Source: Combretum micranthum (lineage: Eukaryota > Streptophyta > Magnoliopsida > Myrtales > Combretaceae). From it: a DNA stretch of 64,000 bases. Under the pieces are notes generated by a model. It ran no database searches, was not told where the DNA came from, and was given only the letters and a program-made list of their open reading frames with translations. Of this stretch, positions 10,261 to 22,335 are shown one piece after another. Location: contig JAMXBD010000962.1 in assembly GCA_024138025.1 (NCBI GenBank), positions 186,001 through 250,000 of the forward strand, in the 5' to 3' direction. The first letter of the stretch is position 1. Every line of letters begins with the position of its first letter. Made by a program: the position numbers and the translations under genes.

Positions 10261-12953
10261 TGAAATAGCCAAGAAATTCCTATATTACATGCTAGTATGA
10301 TATTTGGATGATATATATATATGTGTATGTTTAGTAATATAATTAAGGAATGTGTGATTTTATATATGATTAGTATTAAGATTAATATTATTGTTGGATG
10401 TTTTTTAAATGTTTGTTATAGTATAATAAATGTGTGAATAGCTTAATGAATGTGTGTGTCTTTTTGTAATTAATATGCATAGTTTGTTTAGAATTTAATT
10501 AAATTGCTTTTGAAATTGCTTAAAACATGACAGAAATTTTTGGGCTAAAGTAGATCCACTTTTTGAGCTCAAATTTGACTCAAATGCTTTTGAAAATTTC
10601 CCCAAATTAAAATCTAGGACAAATATACCCCCTAAAGGTAAGATTTGGATAACAAATTATTCTAATTGGTCAGATAAGTCCTCCTTCTTTGCAACCAAAA
10701 ATTTCATACGAATTTTACTTCTTTTCTTTTTTCTTTCTTTCTTCCGTTTTCTCAACCCAAAAGCCTAAACCCTAAGCCAAGGTTTACAACAAGCTTAAGG
10801 ATTTGAATATCATTCCAAGCCAATATTCCCCAGAGTTAATACAAACTCTATCTTTCATTTTTATGTTCTATGTTGAATTGTGTGTAAATGTTAGTATATA
10901 TATGATTTTGAAGTGATGATTGGGATGAGATTGAATTAGTGCATGTATGATAGTTTGGATGAGATATGTAATTAATGGAGTGTTAGTCTTATGTGCTTAG
11001 GATGAGTTTTGGAAGTGTTGAAAAAAAAATGCATATAGTTGATAACTAAAGGTTGGGTGTAGTAGTTGGAGTTTGTTGATGTGAATTGAAGTTTGATTGT
11101 TGTTTGAAGTTGTTGTGGAAGATTGAAGTGGTAGGAGTTGTTATTAGAGTTCTTTTGATGTTAGAATTGATGTAGGAATGTATAAGTTGATATAGAAGTG
11201 TAAAAATGGATTTTGAAAACAGAGCAAATTCGTAACATATATCAGGGATTAGTCACGGGCGAGCGAAGGGGAGTGATTTAAGCTGTTTGTCACTTTTCAC
11301 ATGTCAGGGCGACCAAAGGGGTGATTTAGTTGTCACAAAATTTTCTAAAACCACGGGCGAGCAATGGGATGATCCTTCCCCTACAGCAACATGTTTTCGT
11401 AATTTGATCATAACTTTTCCATCCGACCTCCGTTTGAGGTGATTCAAGTTGCGTTGGAAAGCTTAAAAAGAGATCTACAACTTTCATGTTTTAAGATTTT
11501 ACAAATTACAAAGTATCATGCTTAAATTTTAATTCTTTCCAGCTGATACGCTTTCCAACAAAGTTTAAAACTTATTGTTGTTTGCTAAAAGTTGTTCAAA
11601 GCTTGATAAATGGTCATTTAAGTATTTGTTGGTATTGTATGATAATATATATCTAAATGCTATGTGATGATGTTATAATAATTTATTTGAATTTCTTTGG
11701 ATGATTATACTTGAACTAAGTGTGAGTTGTAATTACTTCTTTTACAGTGATTGATTCCCTTTCGATTATCCCTATTAACTCAGCTAATACAGTACGCAGT
11801 AACCTGCTTGTCTCTGTTAGGATAGGCATTTATAAAACTTAAATATATAATAAGAAAACTTAAAATGTGATTGTTGCTTGTGTTTTATGCCGTTAAAATC
11901 CAATTCCTACGCCAGGTCATGTATGAACCTAACGGCGACCCCTCATAGTTTGATGAGTTTGGGATGGAAGTTGGTATCCGGTTCGGGGAGCGGCACCTTG
12001 CTCGGTTTGAGCACGATAGATCTAGGCGCTTAGGCCACTCCTGTCATTTGAGATGACTTTCATTAAGTGGTACGGCGGGTAGTCGACGGGGGGTATAGAT
12101 CGGTGAAAATTTATTTAAACTTGGTAGGAAGTACCATAGTTTAGTTCAAACGTTTATGAGAACGGTGAACTATATTTTATGATATGGACTGAGTATAAAT
12201 AAAGCTAAGTAACGGCTATTAACCCTGGAGGAAGCTACTTTTCTCTTTGACTTAACGATATCTAGGACGGTATGAGTACCCGAACTACTTATATCAACCC
12301 CCTGAGCGTCCGAGTGTTACTCAGGTCCCCCTCCCTTGTCCGGAGTTTGAATACTCCCGTGTTGATTGATTAATTAAAGATTAAAGAATAATTGAATGGA
12401 TGTTGCATATTGCATTTAGACTAAGCTTGTGTGCTTCATCTCGCTTTTGTATTCGTTGCTGTGTACTGGGCCTCTGGCTCATTCTTTTAACAATTTCAGG
12501 TGATGACCTGGACGAGTCCTATGCGAGCATGGGTTATGGCTCCGATTTTGAGGACTTCTTGGAGGAATATGAGGACTAGAGTTTGACCAGGACTGGACGG
12601 AACCATTCTTTTTGTAATAGACTAGATAGTTAGTTAGAATGGATGTTTGTAAAGCTTTGTTAAGCTTTATATTTTGTTATTTTGTTTAAGGCTTGTAAGA
12701 AGCCTGTGGATGTAATATATGTATGTATATATCTAGCTTGATCTGCCTTTGTTTGAAGTTGTGTATATATATGTTAATATGTTTTGAAAAGCTACTAAGT
12801 AATTATTTCTTAAAATGATTTATTCCTTAAGATTAGGTGAACAATTCATCAAACAATCCTTTTAAGACAACCTTGCATATAATTCTGCAGATTATATGCG
12901 GTTGGGGAACTGCTATTGCTTATTTCAACTAGGGGTAATAGCGGGTCCTTACA
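10261..12953 (+). repeat. 5' LTR of the Tekay element
   Basis: Begins TGAAATAGCC and ends GGGTCCTTACA. It holds three GC-rich words of the type CACGGGCGAGCGAAGGGG (about 11254-11365), a long AT-rich intron-like stretch, an acceptor-like CAATTTCAG at 12491-12499 and a short acidic frame. It differs from the 3' LTR mainly by one- to few-base indels. The splice-donor-like word seen in the 3' LTR (18499) is altered here. Confidence 0.93.
12502..12579 (+). other. Acidic micro-frame in the Tekay 5' LTR
   Basis: Directly after CAATTTCAG|GT an open frame starts GDDLDESYAS and ends FEDFLEEYED before TAG at 12577. About half its residues are Asp or Glu. No start codon precedes it, so it would need to be spliced onto another exon to be translated. 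Similar frames occur in LTRs A3, E1, F and H. In the 3' LTR (20181 onward) three one-base insertions break it. Confidence 0.4.
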
Positions 12954-12955
12954 GT

Positions 12956-12967
12956 TGGTATCAGAGC
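12956..12967 (+). other. Primer binding site (initiator tRNA-Met)
   Basis: TGGTATCAGAGC, two bases after the 5' LTR, is complementary to the 3' end of plant initiator methionine tRNA, the usual primer for this group. Confidence 0.93.
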
Positions 12968-13283
12968 ATAGTTTGATTAATTGTTTGCCTAATTAAAATG
13001 ATTTGTTTGCGACTTGACTTAGACACAAATAGGTAGAATAGGATGAGCATAGTTGCTAAGTTGCTTGAATGCTTGTGTTTGTTTGTTTTCTTGAATGTTT
13101 TGTGCTTATTGCTTGCCTTATTGCTTGACGGATTGTTTGTTATGATGTGTGATTGTGAATGCTAATTAATAGGTTGAATGTGTGACTTGAATGCATATAC
13201 CTATGTGTGTTGAATGTATTGTGTATGGCTATTAAGATGGACAGGTTAAGAAGATCTACTAGGCAGCATCAGATAGGGAAAGT

Positions 13284-13785
13284 ATGCCACGCCACCACAC
13301 ATCATCGTCTACATCACCTAGTAGTGAGACTACACCATCTCCAGCATCGGCTTCAGCTTCACAAGTTCCTCCGACTCATTCCGCCACCACCACCTATGCC
13401 GCCTATTCCTCCTATGCCACAGATGCCTACAGGTGATCCGAATTCCATGTATGGTATGATAAGAGACATGATGGCAATGATGCAACAATATCAATGATGA
13501 TGTACCAGCAGACACAGTACTTTACAGCAAGGTAATCAACCTGGGGTAAGACCGAATGAAGCACCACCTGTGAATGAACAAGCCAACCAGATCAAACTAC
13601 ATGACTTTAGTAAGATGGTTCCAGAGTTTGATGGTACTAGCACTGATCCGACAGTGGCTGAGAATTGGATAGAAGAATTGGAGAAGACATTTGCAGCCAG
13701 TAGTACTCCTGAGATAAGAAAGTGACTTAGCAGTTTATATGATGAAGAAGAGGCTTATAACTGGTGGAGACTAGCTAGTGGAAAT
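13284..13785 (+). pseudogene. gag N-terminal region of the Tekay element (frame disrupted)
   Basis: The likely start is the ATG at 13284 (MPRHHTSSST...), opening a Ser/Pro-rich leader as is usual for this group; an earlier ATG at 13237 is also possible. The frame shifts near 13380 into a proline-rich stretch (PPPPPMPPIPPMP), meets TGA near 13495, resumes as LHDFSKMVPEFDGTSTDPTV, which is the start of the retrotransposon gag domain, and meets another TGA near 13723 before joining the long frame. At least three breaks lie within 500 bp. They may be real decay or residual base-calling indels. Confidence 0.7.
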
Positions 13786-16700
13786 TTGCAACAACCCATC
13801 TCTTGGATTACATTCAAGGATACCTTCTTCACTAAGTACTTCCCGAATTCAGTACGAGAGAGGATGATTTCTGATTGGTTGAACTTGAGACAAGGAAGCA
13901 AGACCATAGATGAGTACCATGGAGAGTTTTGCAGGTTGCTACGCTTTGCTGGAGGAGATTATCGTGATGAGAGGATGAAGGTTCAGAAGTTTCAGAACGG
14001 TTTGAATGAAGAGATTCAGAATGAAGTGAAGAAGTTCGAATTGCACACTCTATCAGATTTAGTTGCCAAAGCTTTGTTGATGGAACAGATAAATAATGAT
14101 AGTCGAGTTAGGAGAGCCCGAAGAGCTGCTTTCATGGGGAAGAGACCTGCTCCAGCCACATCTTATGGCGGTTATCAAGGTGTTAGCAAAGGAGGCTATT
14201 ATCAAAACCGAGGAAAGAGACCTTACCTGGGAAAACAAGGAGGTCAGAAATCAACATCTAAGGCTTCTACACCAGTGTTTGAGAAGAAATGCCCTAGATG
14301 CTATGGTCCTCATGAAGAGACAACTTGTAAGTGGACTCCCGGAGCGTGCTTCTCATGTGGTCAAGTTGGGCATAAATACACAGAGTGTCAGAATCCCAAG
14401 CTACCACCAGTGTTTTGTGCTTATTGTAAGCAAAGAGGGCATCATATTTCCAATTGCAAAGATCGACCTGATGTTAAAAAGGGAATGAATGTGGAAAAAG
14501 GGAAGACAAATGCTAGAGTTTTCACCCTACAGCAAGTTGAAGATACGCCTGCAGTAGACACCTTGGCAGGTATTCTGAATGTGTGTGATAGGAATGCTTA
14601 TGTGTTGATTGATACAGGGGCGACTCATGCATGTATTTCTGAGAATTTCATGAACGATTGTAATCTTGCTTCTGAAGTGTTGAGTGATCGTGTTATGTGT
14701 GTAACTACTCCGTTAGTGATTGAAAATAGGCATCCATGTGTGTGTAAGAATGTGAATGTGATGATTTCTGATGTGAGCATGCCTATTGATATGATGTTAC
14801 CTTTATCTGATTTTGATGTAATATTGGGAATGAATTGGCTAAATCATTATAAGGTCACTATCGATTGTAGTAGAGCGGAGTTGAGTTTTGATTTGGATGA
14901 AGGAAGGTTTTCATATATGTTAGAGAGGTTAAGACCTAAGAGTATGAAGTTCATGGAGTTGTGGGAGAAACCGGTTATAGCAGCTATGAGTATGGAGGAA
15001 GTAGATATCAACATGGTGCCAGTTGTGAATGGGTTTGTGGATGTATTTCCTGAGAAGTTACCTGGATTACCACCTGATAGAGAGATAGAGTTTGGAATTG
15101 AAGTGTTACCAGGAACGGTACCTATCTCTAAAGCTCCATACAGAATGGCTCCAGCCGAGTTGAAAGAGTTGAAGTTGCAATTGCAAGAATTGCAAGACTT
15201 GGGTTTTATTAGACCAAGCATATCCCCGTGGGGTGCTCCAGTGCTTTTTGTCAAGAAGAAGGATGAGAGTTTGCGTATGTGTATTGACTACAGAGAATTG
15301 AACCGGGTTACTATCAAGAATAAGTATCCTTTGCCACGGATTGACGATCTGTTTGATCAATTGAAGGGAGCAACTGTGTTTTCTAAGATCGACTTGAGAT
15401 CAGGATACTATCAGCTTAAGATTAAATCTCAAGACATTCAGAAGACAGCTTTCAGAACCAGATATGGACACTTCGAATTTTTAGTGATGCCTTTCGGGTT
15501 AACCAATGCACCAGCTGCATTTATGGACTTGATGAATAGAGTCTTCAAGGATTATTTGGATTCATTTGTCATAGTCTTCATTGACGATATCTTGATCTAT
15601 TCCCGAAGCAAAGAAGAGCATCAAGAGCATTTGAGACTTGTGTTACAAAGGCTTCGAGAGAAGAAACTATATGCCAAGTTTAACAAGTGTCAGTTTTGGT
15701 TAGAGGAGATATCTTTTCTTGGACATATTATTTCAAAAGAAGGAGTCTCAGTTGATCCAACGAAGATTGAGGCGATTCTCAAGTGGACAAGGCCTACAAC
15801 GGTGAGTGAAATCAGAAGCTTTCTTGGATTAGCTGGATATTATCGAAGATTTGTGGAAGGATTCTCAAAGATTGCATCTCCATTAACCCGATTGACCCGA
15901 AAGAATGTTAGGTTTGAATGGGATGATAGATGTGAGAAGAGCTTTGAAGAGTTGAAGGAGAGATTGATATCGGCTCCTATCTTGGCGCTACCAGTCCATG
16001 GAAAGGAATTCATAGTCTTCAGTGATGCATCTATTCAAGGACTCGGTTGTGTGCTTATGCAAGACGGGAGAGTTATAGCTTATGCTTCCAGACAGTTGAA
16101 ACCACATGAAAAGAATTATCCAGTACACGATTTAGAGTTAGCAGCTGTTATACTTGCACTGAAATTGTGGAGACATTATTTGTTTGGAGAGAAGTGTAAG
16201 ATCTATACGGACCACAAGAGTTTAAAGTACATCTTCACACAGAAAGAACTCAATATGAGACAGAGAAGATGGCTTGAACTACTTAAGGATTATGACGTGG
16301 AGATCCTCTACCATCCCGGGAAAGCTAATGTAGTAGCGGATGCGCTTAGTAGAAAGAAACATGAAGACATTGCTACTTTGCTTTCTAGCCAAAAGGAGAT
16401 CCAGATAGAGTTCATGAAGCTAGATCTTGAAGTCACTGTGGAGCAAGTAGATGTGATGTTAGCTCAACTGTCTTTGCAACCAACAATTCTGGATAGAATT
16501 AAACAAGCTCAAGAGGAAGACGATGAAACCAAAGGAATAAAGGATTCTATAAGGATTGGGAAAAGGAAAGAATTAAGGATTGATATGGATGGTGTTGTGA
16601 GATATGGGAATCGACTATTTGTGCCATGTGGGTTAAGAGAAGAAGTCATGAAGGAAGCCCATTCCTCTCCATATTCGATTCACCCCGGAAGTACAAAAAT

Positions 16701-17910
16701 GTATAAGGATCTAAAAAGAAATTATTGGTGGGAAGGTTTAAAGAGGGATGTAGCTCAATATGTCTCTAAGTGTATGGTTTGTCAACAAGTAAAGATTGAA
16801 CATCAACGGCCCGGAGGAGAACTTCAACCTTTGTCAGTGCCTGAATGGAAATGGGAAGACATTACCATGGATTTTGTATCGGCTTTACCCAAAACCATAA
16901 CCAAGTATGAAGTTGTTTGGGTTATCGTGGATAGATTGACAAAGTCGGCTCATTTCATACCATTAAGAGTTGGAGAATCATTGGAGAAGATGGCACATAC
17001 CTATATCAAAGAGATAGTGAGATTGCATGGTATTCCAAAGACGATCACTTCAGATAGGGATTCACGCTTTGTCAGCAGATTTTGGAAGAGTCTACATACT
17101 GCTTTGGGTACACAGCTTCAGTTTAGCACGGCATTTCATCCTCAGACAGACGGGCAATCTGAAAGAACGATCCAGATCTTGGAAGATATGTTAAGAGCAT
17201 GTGCCTTAGACTTTGGCAATAGATGGGATACATATTTGCCACTCATAGAGTTTTCTTACAACAATAGCTTCCAAGCAACGATTCAGATGGCGCCTTATGA
17301 AGCACTGTATGGTAGGAAGTGCAGATCCCCAATACATTGGGATGAAGTTGGTGAAAGAACAGTTTTGGGTCCTGAGTTAGTACAGCAAGCGGTTGACAAG
17401 ATCCGAGTGATTAAGCAGAGAATGAAGACGGCTCAAGATCGGTATAAGAGCTATGCTGACATGAGGAGAAGACCATTGGAATTCGAAGTTGGTGACCATG
17501 TATTCCTTAAGATCTCACCAACAAAAGGAGTGATTAGATTTGGGGTTAAAGGAAAGTTGAATCCAAGATATATAGGTCCATATGAAGTTTTGGAAAGAAT
17601 CGGGCCATTAGCTTACCGACTAGCTTTACCCCCGAATTTGTCCGAAGTTCATGATGTGTTTCATGTGTCACAGCTCAGAAAGTGTGTATCGGATCCTGAA
17701 GCTATCGTCTCTACTCATCAACCCGAGATTCAACCCGACCTAAGCACAATTGAGAAACCTATTAAGATCTTGGACAAGATTGACAAGGTATTGAGAAAGA
17801 AAGTAATTCCTTTTGTCAAAGTTTTGTGGTCGGGTCAAAGCGAAAGAGAGGCGACTTGGGAACCCGAAGATGAGATGAGACAGAAGTATCCCGAGTTGTT
17901 TGAGCAATGA
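13786..17910 (+). CDS. Gag-Pol polyprotein of the Tekay-type gypsy element (gag start missing)
   Basis: A 1374-codon frame without stops; it opens inside the gag domain. Residues ~1-120 are the gag helical domain. Two zinc knuckles follow ([14 protein letters not shown] at ~188 and [14 protein letters not shown] at ~211). The aspartic protease motif DTGA starts at D276. Reverse transcriptase spans ~430-640 with the FIDD active site at 598-601. RNase H starts near D747. The integrase HHCC finger begins near H959 and its DD35E triad is D1029, D1090 and E1126. The C-terminus holds the GPYEVL / [11 protein letters not shown] block and a chromodomain-like tail (EATWEPE, KYPELF), which in this lineage is thought to guide insertion into heterochromatin. 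The products would copy the element's RNA and insert the DNA. All pol catalytic residues are present. A true protein start cannot be assigned because upstream gag is frameshifted. Confidence 0.95.
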   Translation: MQQPISWITFKDTFFTKYFPNSVRERMISDWLNLRQGSKTIDEYHGEFCRLLRFAGGDYRDERMKVQKFQNGLNEEIQNEVKKFELHTLSDLVAKALLMEQINNDSRVRRARRAAFMGKRPAPATSYGGYQGVSKGGYYQNRGKRPYLGKQGGQKSTSKASTPVFEKKCPRCYGPHEETTCKWTPGACFSCGQVGHKYTECQNPKLPPVFCAYCKQRGHHISNCKDRPDVKKGMNVEKGKTNARVFTLQQVEDTPAVDTLAGILNVCDRNAYVLIDTGATHACISENFMNDCNLASEVLSDRVMCVTTPLVIENRHPCVCKNVNVMISDVSMPIDMMLPLSDFDVILGMNWLNHYKVTIDCSRAELSFDLDEGRFSYMLERLRPKSMKFMELWEKPVIAAMSMEEVDINMVPVVNGFVDVFPEKLPGLPPDREIEFGIEVLPGTVPISKAPYRMAPAELKELKLQLQELQDLGFIRPSISPWGAPVLFVKKKDESLRMCIDYRELNRVTIKNKYPLPRIDDLFDQLKGATVFSKIDLRSGYYQLKIKSQDIQKTAFRTRYGHFEFLVMPFGLTNAPAAFMDLMNRVFKDYLDSFVIVFIDDILIYSRSKEEHQEHLRLVLQRLREKKLYAKFNKCQFWLEEISFLGHIISKEGVSVDPTKIEAILKWTRPTTVSEIRSFLGLAGYYRRFVEGFSKIASPLTRLTRKNVRFEWDDRCEKSFEELKERLISAPILALPVHGKEFIVFSDASIQGLGCVLMQDGRVIAYASRQLKPHEKNYPVHDLELAAVILALKLWRHYLFGEKCKIYTDHKSLKYIFTQKELNMRQRRWLELLKDYDVEILYHPGKANVVADALSRKKHEDIATLLSSQKEIQIEFMKLDLEVTVEQVDVMLAQLSLQPTILDRIKQAQEEDDETKGIKDSIRIGKRKELRIDMDGVVRYGNRLFVPCGLREEVMKEAHSSPYSIHPGSTKMYKDLKRNYWWEGLKRDVAQYVSKCMVCQQVKIEHQRPGGELQPLSVPEWKWEDITMDFVSALPKTITKYEVVWVIVDRLTKSAHFIPLRVGESLEKMAHTYIKEIVRLHGIPKTITSDRDSRFVSRFWKSLHTALGTQLQFSTAFHPQTDGQSERTIQILEDMLRACALDFGNRWDTYLPLIEFSYNNSFQATIQMAPYEALYGRKCRSPIHWDEVGERTVLGPELVQQAVDKIRVIKQRMKTAQDRYKSYADMRRRPLEFEVGDHVFLKISPTKGVIRFGVKGKLNPRYIGPYEVLERIGPLAYRLALPPNLSEVHDVFHVSQLRKCVSDPEAIVSTHQPEIQPDLSTIEKPIKILDKIDKVLRKKVIPFVKVLWSGQSEREATWEPEDEMRQKYPELFEQ

Positions 17911-17922
17911 TTAAGGTATGAT

Positions 17923-17942
17923 AAGTTTCGAGGACGAAACTT
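17923..17942 (+). other. Perfect hairpin just before the polypurine tract
   Basis: AAGTTTCG and CGAAACTT flank AGGA, an 8-bp perfect stem between the polyprotein stop (17910) and the polypurine tract. A similar TCGAGGACGAA word recurs at this position in plant gypsy elements, from memory. Confidence 0.6.
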
Positions 17943-17945
17943 TTT

Positions 17946-17958
17946 GAAGGAGGGAGAA
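17946..17958 (+). other. Polypurine tract
   Basis: GAAGGAGGGAGAA directly precedes the TG of the 3' LTR, the expected plus-strand primer site. Confidence 0.85.
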
Positions 17959-20635
17959 TGAAATAGCCAAGAAATTCCTATATTGCATGCTAGTATGATA
18001 TTTGGATGATATATATATATATGTGTATGTTTAGTAATATAATTAAGGAATGTGTTATTTTATATATGATTAGTATTATGAAATTATATTATAATGTTTG
18101 ATATATAATGTGTGAATAGTTTAATGAATGTGTGTGTCTTTTTGTAAATTAATATGCATATGTATGTTTAGAATGTAATTAAATTGTTTTGAAGTTGCTT
18201 AATTCATGACAGAAATTTTTGAAAACCACATTTTGAGCTCAAATTTAACTCAAATGCATTTGAAATTTCCCCAAATTAAACTAGGACAAATATACCCCTA
18301 AAGGTAAGATTTGGATAACAAATTACTCTAATTGGTCAAGATAAGTCCTCCTTCTTTGCAGCCAAAAATTTCATACGAATTTTACTTCTTTTCTTTCTTT
18401 CTTTCTTTCTTCCTTTTCTCAACCCAAAGCCTAAACCCTAAGCCAAGGTTTACACAAGCTTAAGGATTTGAATATCATTCAGCCCAATATTCCACCATGT
18501 GAGTGTAATACAAACATCTTTCTCATTTTTATGTTCTATGTTGAATTGTGTGTAAATGTTAGTATATATATGATTTTGAAGTGATGATTGGTATGAGATT
18601 GAATTCATGATGCGTATGATAGTTTGGATGAGATTATGTAATTAATGGAGGTGGTAGTCTTATGTGCTTAGATGAGTTTTGGAAGTGTTGAAAAAAAAAA
18701 TGATATAGTTGATAACTATATGTTGGGTGTAGTAAGTTGGAGTTTGTTGATGTGATTGAAGTTTGATTGTTGTTTTGAAGTTTTGGTGAAGATTGAAGTG
18801 GTAGGAGTTGTTATTAGAGTTCATTTGATGTTAGAATGATGTAGGAGATGTATAAGTATATAGAAGTGTAAAATGGATTTGAAAACAGAGCAAATTCGTA
18901 ACATATATCAGGGGATTAGTCACGGGCGAGCGAAGGGGAGTGATTTAACTGTTTGTCACTTTTTCACATGTCACGGGCGACCCAAAGGGGCGTGATTTAG
19001 TCTGTCACAAAATTTTCTAAACCACGGGCGAGCAATGGGGAGTGATCCTTCCCCTACAGCAACATGTTTCGTAATTTGATCATAACTTCCATCCGACCTC
19101 CGTTTGAGGTGATTCAAGTTGCGTTGTCAAAGCTTAAAAAGAGATCTACAACTTCATTTTTAAGATTTTACAAATTACAAAAGTATCAGTGCTTAAATTT
19201 TAATTCTTTCCAGCTAATACACTTTCCAAAAAGTTTAAAACTTATTGTTGTTGCTAAAAGTTGTTCAAAGCTTGATAAATGGTCATTTAAGTATTTGTTG
19301 AGTATTGTATGATAATATATGATATCTAAATGCTATGTGATGATGTATAATGATTTATTTGAATTCTTTGGATGATATACTTGAATAAGTGTTGATTGTA
19401 ATTACATTCTTTTACAGTGATTGATTCCCTTTCGGTTATTCCCATGACTCTCGATCTAGTACAGGTACGCAGAACCTGCTTGTCTCTGTTAGGATAGGCA
19501 TTTATAAAACTTAAAAATGATAAGAAAACCTAAAATGTAATTGTTGCTTGTGTTTTATGCCGTTAAAATCCAATTCCTACGCCAGGTCATGTATGAACCT
19601 AACGCGACCCCTCATAGTTTGATGAGTTGGGATGGAAGTTGGTATCCGGTTCGGGAGCGGCACCTTGCTCGTTTTGAGCACGATAGATCTAGGCGCTTAG
19701 GCCACTCCTGTCATTTGAGATGACTTTCATTAAGTGGTACGGCGGGTAGTCGACCGGGGGGGGGGGTATAGATCGGTGAAAATTTATTTAAACTTGGTAG
19801 GAAGTACCATATTTTAGTTCAAACGTTTATGAGAACGGGTGACTAATATTTTATGATATGGACTGAGTATAAAATAAAGCTAAGTAACGGCTATTAACCC
19901 ATTAGAAAGCTACTTTTCTCTTTGACTAAACGATATTTAGGACGGTATGAGTACCCGAACTATTTATATCAACCCCCTGAGCGTCCGAGTGTTACTCAGG
20001 TCCCCTCGCGATCCCTGTTGTCCGGAGTTTTAATACTCCCGTGTTGATTGAAATTAAAGATTAAAGAATAAATTGAATGGATGTTGCATATTGCATTTAG
20101 ATAAGCTTGTGTGCTTCATCTCGCTTTTGTATTCGTTGCTGTGTACTGGGCCTCTGGCTCATTCTTTTAACAATTTTCAGGTGATGACCTGGACGAAGTC
20201 CTATGCGAGCATGGGTTTATGGCTCCGATTTTGAGGACTTCTTGGAGGAAATATGAGGACTAGAGTTTGACCAGGACTGGACGGAACCATTCTTTTTGTA
20301 ATAGACTGGATAGTTAGTTAGAATGGATGTTTGTAAAGCTTTGTTAAGCTTTATATTTTGTTATTTTGTTTAAGGCTTGTAAGAAGCCTGTGGATGTAAT
20401 ATATGTATGTATATATCTAGCTTGATCCCTTTGTTTGAAGTTGTGTGTATATATGTTAATATGTTTTGAAAAGCTACTAAGTAATTATTTCTTAAAATGA
20501 TTTATTCCTTAAGATTAGGTGAACAATTCATCAATTAATCCTTTTAAGACAACCTTGCATATAATTCTGCAGATTATATGCGGTTGGGGAATTGCTATTG
20601 CTTTTTCAACTAGGGTATAATAGCGGGTCCTTACA
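17959..20635 (+). repeat. 3' LTR of the Tekay element
   Basis: Begins TGAAATAGCC and ends GGGTCCTTACA, like the 5' LTR. It retains a donor-like ACCAT|GTGAGTG at 18499 and the acceptor-like TTTTCAG at 20174-20180. A run of 11 G residues at 19756-19766 is only 6 long in the 5' LTR. Confidence 0.93.
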
Positions 20636-20640
20636 AAATG

Positions 20641-22335
20641 TTAGTAAGGATTTTATAATCAAGTTTATAAGAAATTTTTTCATAGACAAGTATTATCAAC
20701 CTTATGGTCTTTAATTGTAGTTTGATAAAAAAAAAAAAATAAAGAGTTCATTAGTTACTTTTTGTAAAGGCCTTGTATGTTATCTACACTAGAATCTATG
20801 GTGATTTTTCTCAAAATTTTTTTGAAAAGTATTTGATTGAAATAAAATTCTAAATCTTAACGAAACTTTTCCTAAGTGGTAAAATCATATTTTAAAATAA
20901 GTTGAGCTTGTTTTTTTTATTTTAAGAAAGAATTTTTATTCCATTAAGACAACAATCAATATGATCATGTATGAACAATGAGTATGTAGCTAGTAACAGA
21001 CAAAAAATAATAAAATAAGAAAAATGAAATTATAAGGATGGGGAAGAAATAAATATCAAGTATTAGAAGTCTTAGCTTGATTTCCAAAGCTTTTGGACTT
21101 AGTCATGGGCAAGTCCAAAAGAAAAACAAAAAGAAATAAGAAAATCGTTTTGACTTGATAAGGACAAGTCTAAGACTAGAAAGACTAGTCTTAATATTTA
21201 AAGCATAGAATAACTAAATAAATTAAAAACATAATAAATCTAATAACGGTTATGTTAGTGGTGATAGCTCTAAGAAATATATAGATATATATATAAGTTA
21301 AATTAGAGCAATATAATAGCATGTAACGAATAACAATAATAAAACAACATATAATAAAATGAGATTTGCTCATGAACTTGAACATAGTGTTCTCTCCATA
21401 ACATTTAAATGTTTAGGAAACATACACCATGGTCATGTTAAGTTACATGACATGGTAAGAAAATATATGGAAGGAATTTACCTAAGGTAGAAATATGGGT
21501 GGTAGTTAAAGAGAGGTTTTAGTAGTATTGTGGGTAGAAAAATGTGGAAGTATGGAAAGTGAAAAGAGACTTTTGGAGAGAGGATTTGAGGAGTAATTTT
21601 GGGAGAGTTTTGTTATGTAAATGAGTGTGTGAAAGAAATAGAGGGAGAATGGGTATTTATGAGTTTTGTGGAGGGAAAATTGTGTGAATAAAATAAATTG
21701 AAAAAGAAAATAATTGAGAGAGAAAAATGGGGAAGGGGCGCCAACCATGGAGGGAAGAGAGGAAGAGAAATGTTGATTTTGTATTTTTATTAATTAAAAG
21801 TAATAATTTGTAAGATATGATGTGATTAAGGTGTATGAGAAAAGTAAAAAGCAAGAAATAGGTATGATAAAGTGTAAGAGTAAGTGGTGAAAAAAGTATA
21901 AATATGTGAATAGTAATGACTAGTAGATAAGATAAATTAATACCAGTAGTAAAAAAAATACATGTAATTAAGCTATATATGATATTTTTAGATATTGAAG
22001 AATTATAAAATTGATATTATTGAAATCCTTGTATTTTTACAAATCTAATGGTGTTATTAGATTGTCCGATGTACCAGGCATGGTTTTCGAAAACTGATAC
22101 CGTTTGGATCCGCAACACACTAAAAATTAATGAATGAATATTTTTAAGCTTCCTTATATTATTACGAACTATTATCCACAATTATTTTAATTTTGTTGTT
22201 TAGGAGTTAAGAACGCGGGACTACCAGATCTAAATCTACTAGGGTTTGATATAGATTTGTTGACTTTAAGGTTTCCGCTTGACTTCCGGTTTGGGGTTTA
22301 AGCATAAACTGTGGCATAAAATATAGGGGCTTACA
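20641..22335 (-). mobile_element. LTR of family A, copy A2, upstream half
   Basis: The minus-strand start is TGTAAGCCCC at 22335. TATA-like CATAAATA lies at 21661-21654, 675-680 bp in (689 in A3). The leader is followed by a donor-like CTTAG|GTAAAT at 21481-21480, matching CTTCAG|GTAAAC in A3. The element is cut at 20640 by the Tekay insertion. The five bases beyond its start are CTCTG; the matching duplication would be outside the window. Confidence 0.75.

Larger units (their letters stand above)
10261..20635 (+). mobile_element. Complete Ty3/gypsy LTR retrotransposon, Tekay-type chromovirus
   Basis: The 10375-bp element has two long LTRs (2693 and 2677 bp), a primer binding site matching initiator methionine tRNA, one long gag-pol frame in the order gag, protease, reverse transcriptase, RNase H, integrase, chromodomain-like tail, and a polypurine tract before the right LTR. 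Domain order, LTR length and C-terminal tail point to the Tekay (Del) lineage of plant chromoviruses; that assignment rests on remembered family features. It inserted into LTR A2. The element looks recent in structure but the start of gag is broken. Confidence 0.95.
10256..20640 (+). repeat. Target site duplications of the Tekay element (AAATG)
   Basis: AAATG occurs at 10256-10260 directly before the left LTR and at 20636-20640 directly after the right LTR. Confidence 0.9.

Noticed and set aside
14096..14488. 130-codon open frame overlapping gag-pol
   Set aside because: Shadow frame of the gag-pol frame; the real one carries the zinc knuckles.
14847..15360. Two antisense open frames of 135 and 84 codons
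   Set aside because: Antisense shadows of the protease-reverse transcriptase region with no recognisable domain.
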